Positions 44,943-56,303 of a DNA stretch of 64,000 nucleotides are shown here, one piece after another. How positions within the stretch are numbered: the first letter of the stretch is position 1; the number at the start of each line of letters is the position of its first letter. The notes below the pieces were generated by a model that was given only the letters and a program-made list of their open reading frames with translations, was not told the DNA's origin and searched no databases. The position numbers and the translations under genes are program-made. Origin of the DNA: Siphonodentalium dalli. Lineage: Eukaryota; Mollusca; Scaphopoda; Gadilida; Siphonodentaliidae. The DNA is taken from assembly GCA_032622095.1 (NCBI GenBank), contig CP136061.1:82186324-82250323 (forward strand), in the 5' to 3' direction.

Positions 44943-45095
44943 ATGGTAAAAACCCATGTAAACTGCTGTCTCGTTCTCAGTTTTATATCATCATTGGAAT
45001 GCGTTTGTGAACTCCTTGACACACCAGATTGCAATGGACTTGACATAGGTCAGATGAAGGCTAATAACTGTCAAGTAATAAGACATTCCAACTAA
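44943..45095 (+). CDS. Small ORF, 50 codons, six cysteines, speculative
   Basis: An ATG at 44943 opens a 50-residue frame ending TAA at 45093. It starts MVKTHVNCCLVLSFISSL, a short hydrophobic segment, followed by ECVCELLDTPDC and MKANNC, making six cysteines in all. That composition resembles a tiny secreted or disulfide-bonded peptide, but no family is recognised. A 50-codon open frame is expected by chance at this scale. It lies 480 bp downstream of the candidate signal-peptide exon; an acceptor-like TCTCAG within it does not continue that exon in the cysteine-rich frame, so the two are not joined here. Confidence 0.15.
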   Translation: MVKTHVNCCLVLSFISSLECVCELLDTPDCNGLDIGQMKANNCQVIRHSN

Positions 45096-48000
45096 CCAAA
45101 TATCTAAGGTTAAATGGACACGGACATTTATAAGGTTAAAACTACACGGACATTTGTAAGGTTAAAAATAGATAGATACTCAGTCTAAGAATATAGAGGT
45201 TAAATTCCGTGCGTTCAGGGATGTTACTTATAGGTGGGGGTATATTATGCATCACATCCATGATATCATATCAGAAGATCATGAGAGGGAACTTAATTTT
45301 CTTGATCCAAGAAATTTCATTATTAATTCCATTTAGAAAGATCTAATTTTCTCTGTTTGAGCACGTTCATAAATAAAAATTTTCTATGTTTAGGCATGGT
45401 CATAAATACATTTGTAAATTTTTTATGATAACTTTCATATTTCATCAACTAGTTTTTACTTTTTAGCTTCTTATGTCTAGTTTTTAATTTTTAAAACATG
45501 ATTTTCACAATTTAAAATATTAGTTACCAAGTTTCACCAATGAAATTAATGTGTAACATTTGGGAGAAGGGGTAAAAGCAGTGATGCGGTTGAAGAAAAC
45601 GAATACTTCGCGTATATGTGGCCTTGGTGAATACGACCAAATATAATTTCCAGCTGTAAACACAGTCTCTGCCACAGATTATGTAGGCAAGTTTTGACAA
45701 GTTTAGAATTTATTGAAGATAGCCTATGGTACTCCTTTGTGTTTTGATAAATTGAGTTCATAGTATACCATCATGCATTATTCTTGTGATAAAAGCGAAA
45801 TATTCGTGTTTCATCACTTGGTCGGAGGCAAGTATGACTATTATTTTGAGACATGGACAATGGGATCTACATATTTTACCCAGTAATATATTAATATCTC
45901 TCATATTTCCCATCGGAAATATTGCGAATCTGAACCTGAAGATTTTGAAGTTTTCAAAGGTCGTTTTTTGGAGTTTGACAATACAAATATTGCCGGTTTT
46001 GCACTTCGAAGATGTGTGGTAACCTAAAATACCCATGGTAATACATACATTTGCGTATCCATGAGCCCAGGGCCAAATAATTACGAAAAGCGAATATTTC
46101 GACGTCTCGAAAAAATTTCGAAATTTTATGACGACCATTTCGCATGCCTGTCATGCGAAAGGTATGTTATGCATGTGTTGGGTATACCCATTTCTACATA
46201 ATTGTTCTTAGGTGTATCTCCAACAGATGTCGATTGATGCTTGAAGACATTATATACACCTACAGTCTATCCTGACCACTGGGCGCCGCCATCTTGAAAC
46301 GCACAAACCTAAACGGGTATCCGTCAGTGGTTATATAGCAGTTAATTTTGAACGGTTTGGTGTCTTAGATATCAAAATAAATGACGATCGGTCACATTCG
46401 TGAGACTGCCTTGGCTACATATATTTCTGCTTCTTGACAAAGGTCACATAATCAAAACATCCCTAGTAAATCCCATTCATCTGTTTAATTACACATATAT
46501 AACTCGATTCAAGATAAACAGTGAGGCATTCCCAGGTTTCCTTTTCATTAAGTAAGAACTCTTAAACATGATATTTATTCAATACAAGTAAACATGTACA
46601 CGAGCAGTCGCGGAGCTAAAATCATTTCAACTTCTCTCTTAGCGTGCGTGGAAGATAATCAAATATATGGGGGAATCTGGGAGTATATGTAATCTAAGCT
46701 GGCTCTATCTCAAAGTTCAGTCACTGATTGGTCAAGCCAGGAGAAAATAGACCTGTCCCGAGAGGTCTGATGACTCAGTATGACTAACGTTGATACACAG
46801 GCTTTTAATAAGCTTAATGATTCCAATTTTTCCTTGTAGGAATAGTTTTATCATACACGTGCAATACAGACAAAGAGTCACAGCTGGTCCATCAATTTAC
46901 TGCTGAAATTCAATCTCATTTTAGACAATTTAATAAGGAGAGATAATTGTTCCTGGAATTACAAACAGAATTATATTTAATGTACTCACGGCTAACCAGC
47001 TGTTATGAGATAGAGTTGCAACAGTACAGATACAACTGCGTTATTTTTCCGTTTCTGTGTGCCCAAAAGTCCAGATATAACCGTTGTATGAGACCCTGCT
47101 TTCGCTTGCTCTCTCGTGAGATACATAGAGTGAATTAGTTCATCTCAGATCAAAAGTTTCTTATATACTCTCAATCTGCAGTGATTCTTCCTAACATAAT
47201 TTTTCACTCTTATAGGACTACCTATTTTCCACAAAATGTAAATTTCCTTTGATTTTGTCCATTTTGACGGCCATTTTGGAACAGACAGTCTACATATGTG
47301 GTTTTAGACTAAGAATTGTTTGTGTATATTTGAATGTATTACGGCATAAACGGAGCACATACAGCAGAAATTCAGCATTTTCTGATACAAACAGAGTTCC
47401 TTTTGTAATTGTATGCACCTGCTTATGGTGTGCTGTTGTGACAGTGCATCATAACGTATGTATGTACGGTTGTGTTTGTGTCTGCGTCATGTGTTAGATT
47501 GTATATGCGTACGGGTGTGGTCGAGAGGGTGTGTGTTGTCTGTTGATGTGATATGTAAGCTCGTGTTCGTGTACATACAATTAGAATGATATTCTTTTCC
47601 TCGGTAGTTTGTTCTCTTGTCTGTCTTTTCATTACTTCTTGATTGCTAAATGTATTTATGTTACATTCATGTATACTATGTCTTGTTAAATCTTCAAAAC
47701 TGGAGGCAATAAAGATATATATATAAGGAATTTTCCCATGAGCGGATGTTGTTCCTGGTGTTTTTTCGCGTCGAATGACACCAAATTCAGCTTGTATCCA
47801 ATGCATTCCGGGTGGTAAAACTCTCCAACGACCATGCTATGGTTATTTATTATTCAATAATGTTTTCTTGCTGCTGTTCTTCTGGCCACGAATTGACAAC
47901 ATTACTGTTATCACTTTTGGCTGATATCGGTGAATGGGGATTGAGGCACCAGACCCACCTGTCGCCAGGTTCCTTTCTTAATTGATCAACGAATTTCTGG

Positions 48001-48138
48001 TTCGACCAGTGTGTAACCAGTCCTGTGTGTGATGGCTTGACTGTATGGAATGCTCAAATTTTCATATTATTCTGGCTGACACAGTCAACTGTATTTCGAA
48101 AGTTTTTGCATTCTTTTGACTAGTACACACGCGGTCTT
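45096..48138. other. No gene recognised (possible intron of the candidate gene)
   Basis: About 3 kb of AT-rich sequence. Short ladders such as GGACATTTATAAGGTTAAAA and GGACATTTGTAAGGTTAAAA occur at 45122-45165. Open frames on both strands overlap at 45758-46138 with no domain. If the signal-peptide exon is real, this may be intronic. Confidence 0.45.
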
Positions 48139-48180
48139 TTCCACACACACACACACACACCCCCTCACACACACACCCTC

Positions 48181-48264
<84 letters not shown>

Positions 48265-48343
48265 GCGCACACACACCCACACCCTCACACACACACACAG
48301 CCTCACACACACACACACACACACCCTCACACACACCCTCACA
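48139..48343. repeat. (CA)n microsatellite with CCCTC interruptions
   Basis: About 200 bp of nearly pure CA/TG repeat, interrupted by CCCTCAC and CGCGCG blocks. Thr-His and Val-Cys frames on the two strands are artefacts. Confidence 0.95.
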
Positions 48344-49474
48344 TATATATATATACCCGTAGAAAGAATCAGATCTCAACAGCTAAACAAAGCCACAAGC
48401 CAGCAATTTACTGAAAAGAATACCATATATAGACAGAGGATGAGGTGCGTTCAAACCCCTGATAGTGCCATATACACTTAATTACGCAGTTATTAAATCA
48501 GACATTGTGCAATTTAGGGACAGTTGCTTCCCCCTTAAACTTGTAAGTGCATACCTGAACATTTAGCTTACAATTTAGCTAGTCCCTTGGGTTGGGTTGT
48601 GTGAATATCAAGCTTTTGAAACAAAAAACGAGACCTCCACGTGGGATATTCTTCAAGAACTAACCGGTTTCACGTTATTCCAAATTCTGTTCAGCGGTTT
48701 GTTACTTTTCTCCATTCCAGGAGATATGTGATAACGTTATATGTGCGAACTGCCATAATTATGCCGCGAAAATATAATACATGTATATCCGGTGTGATGT
48801 GCTCTCTCCATTGGTCGCGTTGAATTCCTATCACAAAACATTGTAGTTATGTATAAATATTACTTAGATCGTCTGTGTTACATTAAAAACTGTTCGGTGA
48901 TTGGTAAACTGCCAAGTGGGTCGGTTTTATATCCCAAAAAAAACACACAAACCGTAACACGAACACGACGTCACAAATTGTTGAGCTAATCACTAAATTC
49001 GGTGTGCAGAATAATTGGGCGTGCTTAAAAAAAGTTCACCTGAATTGCATTGAAGCCTGTTATTTATATCAATCACGTGATCGTTACTAAGTGCTTGGTG
49101 TTGCGTTCTCAAGTGTTATCGATATACCCTCCGACGGGAACGGGTTAATCGGTGAACTTCGTCACGGCCACTTGCGTGCTTTCAACGCAGCACATACCGC
49201 GATAGGGATTTGGAACGGGTAGTTGTGTCCCATTGACCGGTAACCTTCCACTAAGGTTTTCTCAGCCATAAGTACATGGATTATATGAAATAGCAGTCAG
49301 CTATGTATTAACCTATTTATTGCAAGATATTATCCGCAAATCTCACTGATAAAGTTGTCATTTTAGTCACGCTTTATGTTCAAACTCTCGAGGCGACTTC
49401 TAGCACTGAGCTAAATACGGAAAGCCAATCGTTTCACTAACAACTGCGTTCTTTCCAATAATGGCAGATTATGG
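48344..49474. other. No gene recognised
   Basis: Unique AT-rich sequence between the microsatellite and the TTAA MITE. Confidence 0.6.
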
Positions 49475-49478
49475 TTAA

Positions 49479-50107
49479 AGGGGTACTCTACGCCAATTTC
49501 AATAAATTCCCGGTAACAATTGCGATCTAATATCAATATTATATTTTAAAATAACGTATTTGAGTCGACGATGTCTACTGAAAACGTTCCGGTTAACAGG
49601 CTATCATAAAAGTCAAATTGAATTATTTAATATAAAAGAATTTATGGCTGGAGTCATAAAATGGCGAATTGTGCCATTACGAGTTACCGTTCTTGAAATC
49701 TCACATGTTGGGTGTCTTTTATCGACGGCCGTTTACGACGAACATTGAGTTGCGAACAAAACATGTTACATGCAAAAGGAAGTCCCGCTATAACCAATTT
49801 GGAAAAAAAGAGAAGAAACAAGATTCATAAAGCGTCAAGTAATTTTATAGGGGGTGAGATTGTTCGATGGAAGAGATTGCAGGCATCAATTGAACTTCCG
49901 GTTCATCCTGCAACCTGCGTCTTCTCCGGTGAAGGTCAAAAACATGGCGCGTATTTTGAAATCGTAATATTTTTATTTCCAAGATCAATATTTTCGTCGC
50001 TAAATTAGGTTTATACGAAACTCATATAACACGAAGACAATCTAACTTGAAAGTTATGTCAACGGGAGTAAATAAAAAAATTGCCTATCTATGTGTACAG
50101 TACCCCT
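49479..50107 (-). mobile_element. TTAA-flanked MITE, family 2 (copy B)
   Basis: 629 bp in reverse orientation relative to 12419-13010. Ends are AGGGGTACTCTACGCC and GTGTACAGTACCCCT. Left flank is TTAA (49475-49478); right flank reads TTAT (50108-50111), one change from TTAA. It abuts the TAGTCTGGTCGA end of the long-TIR element, whose far end is flanked by TTAA, so the MITE may have landed in that element's own TTAA target copy. The 98-codon frame inside (49712-50008) is not credited as a gene. Confidence 0.85.
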
Positions 50108-50109
50108 TT

Positions 50110-51500
50110 ATAGTCTGGTCGATAAACTAAAAATTTATGATCAACCTAGAATAAATTCGGACTAAATTGGTTTATATATCATTTTGAAGAGGAAGATCTC
50201 CGCTATAACATATCCAAAATCCGCTAAAATCCGCTTTGAGCATTTTTTTGTAATTCAAGATGGCGTCCAATATGGCTGCCATTTTCCGTTAAGTCAGTTT
50301 GTTGCAATTTGATGCAATTATAGTCATAATATCGTGCCATATGTATACATAAGTATACATGTTTGTGAAGCTAAGACATAACGCCACATTTTTATGCCAA
50401 AATTGGAACACACCGCCCAAGATGGCAGTCAATATGGCGACCGGAAGTGGAAAATGTTACGTTTTTTTACTGATATCTTTACGATAAGTTTCTGCTGTTT
50501 GGAACTAGTGAGAATTGTGACTTTATTTTGTATTTAGCATGTTAACAGACCATCGGGGAAATAAAATATGCCATAAGTGGGGTCCCAACCCTTCCGATCA
50601 TTCAAAAAATCGAGTTTACAGAACGCGGTATAACATTTCACACAAAAATCATAATTTGGGATTCTAGTCATATTTCATCAAAAATTGGCAGTACTGTGTA
50701 ATGGAAGTGTTGCATTCTATTTCTTATGAATATTCCGACTCAATCGTATCAAAATTGTCACTTTGGCTCACAATAGCTGCCAAAATGGCGGCCAAAATAT
50801 GAAAAATGGTAAATATTGCACCTGCGTGCCGTGCAACCGCTTATAAGTGGTGGTTAATGAATAAAATTGACTATTCTGTCTTATATACATTGAATACTAA
50901 CATTTATGATGCAACTTGATTAACTTTTACTATTTTAACCACTGAAATTACCAGAATTATGGGATTTTTTGCACAAACTTGGCATCCAAATCGGGGAAAA
51001 CAAATAACTTTTCAGGTTTGCACCATTTTTTCAAGTAAAATGGAACTATCTTTGGAATCAAATGTGATTTTTATTTTTGATCTATCTTAAATGTTTGACA
51101 ATGAGATGTTTTAGACAAAATTACTCAAGATGCCTTACAAAATGGCAACCAAATATGGTAAAAAGTTGATTTGTCATATTTATTCCGAACATTATTACAA
51201 GCTGTTCCGAAAAGGTTGCAAATTGTGACTCACTTGGTTATTAAACATGCTACTTAATCAACTAAATGTTATATTCTGGTTGTCCCAGTACATTATGAGG
51301 CATGACAAATCGGTTTAAGGGATGCAGTATGAATTTTTGCCGAAAACTTCTTTTGGGATTCTGTCTGTCTTTGAACGGAAATTGGCAGAACGTTGAAACG
51401 GAACTGAGAGGGATCATATTATGTGGCTACTCTGGCCCATTAGCATCAACATTTATTAACTTATATACTATTGTCATGAAAACCATTCCATTCGTATTGC
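50110..51500 (+). repeat. Long-TIR element, left arm
   Basis: Landmarks are AAAATCCGCTAAAATCCGCT, TGGCGTCCAATATGGCTGCC, ACTATTCTGTCTTATATAC, GCAAATTGTGACTCACTTGG and GGAACTGAGAGGGATCATAT. All recur in inverted order in the right arm. The arm is uninterrupted and shows the pre-insertion form of the site where the LTR element sits in the right arm (TTGATTAAGTAGC complement near 51250-51262). Confidence 0.85.
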
Positions 51501-51559
51501 ATACCAAACGCCATTAAGAGACACTCTGATATGATCTCTCTATCGGTTAACATATCCTT

Positions 51560-54500
51560 GAATTATAGGGATAGGAAGTCGATAGTCACCCAAGTGCAAC
51601 TTACACATGACCATGCAGTCACTCCACATATACATGAACACCACATAAATGAACATATGTCACTCGCTTTATACACACACACCTCACCTACTACTATACA
51701 GCCACATATGGATATGCAGTGGATTATGCACATACACCCAACACATGGCCATATAGCCACGAGTAAACATGCAGGCACACCAGGTATACTCCTACACCTC
51801 ACCCATGGCCATGTAGTCACGACCTGTATACCAATCACTACATTCATGAACATACAGTAACATCTTGTATACCTATTCGGCTCACCGCTGGTAATACGTT
51901 CACTCCATGTATATGTATATATTTGCCACTCTGCATGGCCATATAGGTACTCAGATATATGTCCAAACGATGACAATATAGTCACTCCCGGTATATATTG
52001 TCGCACATTCATGAGCATACATTACTTCTTGTATACATATTTGCGTCACCAGGGGTAATAAAGTCACTCCCTGCATATATATTTGCAACACCCATGGCCA
52101 TATATCCACTCAAAATATACATATACACCCAACCCAAAACCATAGAGTCATTACAGGCATATATAGTATACATATAAACCTCACCAATGGCGTTACAGTC
52201 CGTCTAGATATACCAATGTCCCGCAACGCGCACACGGCCATTCATACACTCCAAACGTGCATATAGACCTCACCATGAGAATTCAGCCCCTCGCTGTATA
52301 CGCATAAACCACACTCGTGATCATACAGTCACCCCCTCGATACCAATTCACCCACCATTAATTTTGCCACACTGGCACTCCATATATACATACCGGCCAC
52401 ATCATGGCAATATAGCCATGCAAGATGTACAAGGGCTCGCGTCTTGCAGGTAATGAGTCGAAACGTAATGTGACATTTGCTTAATATGGCATACTCAGCG
52501 ATCTGGAACTGATGTTGATCTTATTCAAACATTTTGGCATCTTTTAAACTCATTGGGAATAATTTCCAAAAATGTCTAAACTCTACGTTTGGCATAAAAT
52601 TAAATCTTGTTTTTGTGGGGTATGTTCTAAAACTATATCCAAAATTCCATTAACACTGCTCCAGGATCCAGCTTCCAACTCAAAATTCATGTCATTAGAA
52701 CGGGGATCAATTTGTCTGCGAGAAATTGGGACCTTGGTCATCATATATGTAGCCTCGAATATTCTGTAGTATGCCTAACAGACATCATCCTCTTTCTCTT
52801 AACATCCATACATTTATGTACCAATATCATTGTGTGGGGAATAGGACAGGATGTAAGCCATTATTTACTTCACTATACTTATATTGACAAACGGAAAGAC
52901 CTTATGGTCCGTCATCCAGTGCTCCATTCTGACTTGTTATTGTCATTCCGGAGGGCTAGGTGTGATTTTCTTTGACGCGGACAAATATGTCACCTTGTCA
53001 GATACCCACTTACATATATTTGTTAGCCTATACTTACCTGTATTGGTTGGCATTGGTTAACCTATTACCATAGTCACTCCAGTTGTATATATACCTTATC
53101 AATTACCATACAGTCCTTCTATATATGCCTATACCCCACACACACGGCCATTCGTACACTTCAAACTTGCAAAAATACAGCTCAACCATGACAATTCAGC
53201 CACTCGCTGTATTCTTACTCACCACAGCCATGAGCATTCAGCTATTCACTGTATACCGGTACATAGCAATGACAATACAGCCACAACAGATAAACATGTA
53301 CATTCCACCCATGACCATGATGTCACTATTTATATACACAAGCCCGCCAGTGACCATCAAACTGTACTCCATGTATGCATATACACTTCAACAACATTGA
53401 CTCTGCAGTCATTCCATAACCACACAACCACTCCATATTTATCCATACACCCCATTCACTATTGTGGTAGAGCACAGGGGTGGGTCTTAAGTGAACCATC
53501 AGTCGCTATATCACAAACATTTATGAAGCTCTGAGTCTAATCATCTGGCAGGGTCTATGGAAACACTAAGCCTACCTTAAAAGTCTTCTATATATTTATT
53601 CATCAAACGGAACACATCCAACAAGCATCACAACATGAAGACGACATCACAACACATATATAGGCTAGCTTGACAGCAACATTACATCAGACATCAGACA
53701 TCAAGCATCAATCCAGATGACCAACGTAAAACCAACAGGAGTTACAGGACCCTGGTGAACAAATACATAGGTTGTAGTTGCTACCAAAATATATATCCAG
53801 AATGGATATAAATAAATATGTGAAATGTGATTGTGTCAAAAACCAACTTCCCTATTGTCGATATAAACAAATATTTGGACACAACCTAACTGTGACGAAC
53901 AGTTAGAAATAAAACCTACATGCTAGTATAAAAGGGTGATTATGAACGCAGTGTGCGATTTCCAACATCACTAAACTATTGGGCAAATATATATTGCAAA
54001 TGTGACGTAACTCTAAACATACAAAACGAAGACAATAGTATTAAAATACATATATAATAATGGGTAAAAACGTAACAGAATATCACATACCATATCGTAG
54101 GAACATAGGCCACGATGTCATAACGTAGTATTACTCTTATTCTTTATAACTTTATACTTCTACATTCTTCAAGCCATTTGAAGAATTTACGCTCTCACTG
54201 ACGCAATAACAGGAACGATGTTAACTGCGCGAACGCTAATTATGAAATGACAAAAGGCGGCAAATAAGCTTACCTGTGATTAGCTAAGACAAATTAGTAT
54301 CAGACAGTTAGATCTAATATTGGGCGCTAACATAGACAGAGTAGACTTAAGCGGGTAAGAGATTGGGCTAAGTTAAGAATATGAAATAGCGAAATTCAGA
54401 ACAGGTAATGCGGCTGGGGACGGGAAGTGTAAAGAACGGAATAGCGCGAAATGGAATGAAATGGACCAAGTACGCGGAATGAAATGATAATGCAGCTATA

Positions 54501-54985
54501 AAATGTATATTAGTGAGTTAGGTATAATAACTTAGTTAGTATACATGTGTAGCATCTAATAAAGGCATATACTGTTTTGGTATATAAAGTAGCACTGTCA
54601 CACTATCATACAGCAAACGTGTGAATACATATACACCCACCCATAACAATACAGCCACACAATGTACACCTGTACATCCCACCCATGACCACACAGTCAC
54701 TCCATATATACATACACAACACAAAGATGGACAATGTAGCTAATCTCGCTGTACACATACACCATTTCAATGGCCAGACAACAACTCCCTGCATACATGT
54801 TCACCTCACACATGACGGTCATGACCATAAGCTACTCCTTATATACCTATACAACTCAACGTGGACACCCCGTACATAACCATATAGTCATACATTGTAT
54901 AACTATTCATATCATTCATGAATACAATAACTTCCCGTATACATACTCACCTCACCTATAGCCATACATTCAACAGACATACACA
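51560..54985. repeat. Interior of long-TIR element with three minisatellite blocks
   Basis: Blocks at about 51590-52430, 53060-53470 and 54600-54985 hold irregular ~60 bp units (CCCATGGCCATACAGTCACT, CCATATATACACAYAC). They match, on the other strand, the minisatellite at 29590-30007 and 34273-34790. Between the blocks (52430-53060 and 53470-54600) is unrecognised AT-rich sequence. The 151-codon minus-strand frame at 51563-52018 and other frames are produced by the repeat. Confidence 0.75.
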
Positions 54986-54989
54986 CGAT

Positions 54990-55205
54990 ATTAAGTTGAT
55001 CAATGTTGATTACAATGGGCCAGAGTAGCCACATACTATGATCCCTCTCAGTTCCGTTTCAACGTTCTGCCCATTTCAGTTTAAAAAAAACATGGACAGA
55101 ATCCCAAAATAAATTTTCGGCAAAATCCATACTGCACCCCTTAAATGAACTTCCATGCCTCTTAAGGTTCTGGGACAACCAGAATATAACATTTAGTTGA
55201 CTAAG
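54990..55205 (-). repeat. Long-TIR element, right arm, inner part
   Basis: ATGATCCCTCTCAGTTCCG, CAGAATCCCAAAATAAATTT and CCAGAATATAACATTTAGTT mirror 51240-51480. The arm is cut at CTAAG (55201-55205) by the LTR element and resumes at 60664. Confidence 0.85.
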
Positions 55206-56139
55206 TGTTTTGGGAGTTCCGCTAAAGGTAAAATAACGACACCACACCAGTTTTGTCAAATGCTTCTATTAATTTCAAATTTGAAATGACAAATGAAAAG
55301 ATATATGAAATAATGTGAACCGACCATTTGCATGTGAAAACAATACAAGCATGAAAGAATATCGCCAAGCGACCATTTACATGTGCATACACTTAAATGA
55401 AAAACACAAATGAAAATATTACATATAAATATAAATCCAATACCAAAATAAATAATAAATAAAAGAGCAAAAGAAAAATCCACATACCCATACGGATGTG
55501 AGCCACCAAAGAAAATGCAAAACGCCCACATGCATGTGAGGTGAAAAAATATAGCAAATGGAAATGTATAAATAATTACAAAATTTAAATTGAAACACCC
55601 ATGCAAATAAATAAAACACTATGAAAAATAAATACCACAGCCAGATATACATATAGCAATGATGCAAACAATTCCAAATGTGGAACATAAATAAGTTACA
55701 AACAAGAACAATATAATTGGATATGCTAAAGTAGCGACAAGAAATGACTTAGAATATATAGATGAAAACGAAATCCCATGGAAGGGCAGTCAAAGAGATA
55801 GGTTTTAAAGAATGAGTGGGGGAAATCAGAGTTACACACTGTTGCAAACACACGATGACGTCACACAAATGCAAACCCATGCAACTAATGAAAATAAAAC
55901 ATAAATGAAACACAGACACACATAAAACTGTTACACAAATAGTCTACTTACACATTGGCGGGTGTTTGGATTATAAAAGATATAAATTAGATGATAAATT
56001 AGACGTAAAATAAACCAAGTAATGTTTTGCTGTCAAATTACAAAGTCAAGTCAGTTTCTTCAACATATCTGGTCCTGAGTATAGGGTTAAGTCATTGAAC
56101 GAACCAAAAACATGTACCAGTCTATCACATCGTGATACA
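55206..56139 (-). repeat. Long terminal repeat (3' LTR relative to coding)
   Basis: 934 bp, nearly identical to 59735-60658. It starts TGTTTTGGGAGTTCCG and ends CATCGTGATACA on the plus strand. It contains a hydrophobic frame on the minus strand that is also present in the other LTR and is not taken to be a gene. Confidence 0.93.
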
Positions 56140-56303
56140 CTCCCCGGGCGATTCACTATTCAGTTTGTTGACATGCAGGATGCACCGAACGATTATATCT
56201 CAATGTCACATTCGAATGGACATGTTTTCGTCTGTTCATCGACAGGAAGAACAAGACCGAGAATATATAGATGAGAATGAGAACCACCATGTCTCTGCAA
56301 CCT

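Noticed and set aside
45758-46138. 126-codon minus-strand frame, with a 78-codon frame on the other strand
   Set aside because: Open on both strands, no recognisable domain, no splice or start context; most likely chance.
46840-46943. Possible second exon of the signal-peptide gene
   Set aside because: A TTCCTTGTAG acceptor and 34 in-phase codons before a stop fit formally, but such a length is expected by chance and no domain is seen.
48062-48481. Cys/Val-rich and Thr/His-rich frames
   Set aside because: Translations of the (CA)n microsatellite.
51563-52018. 151-codon minus-strand frame and several smaller ones at 53.1 and 54.6 kb
   Set aside because: They follow the minisatellite period; the residues repeat with the DNA units.
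55256-55606. Hydrophobic 116-codon frame, repeated at 59878-60135
   Set aside because: It lies inside the long terminal repeats and its conservation only reflects their recent origin as copies.
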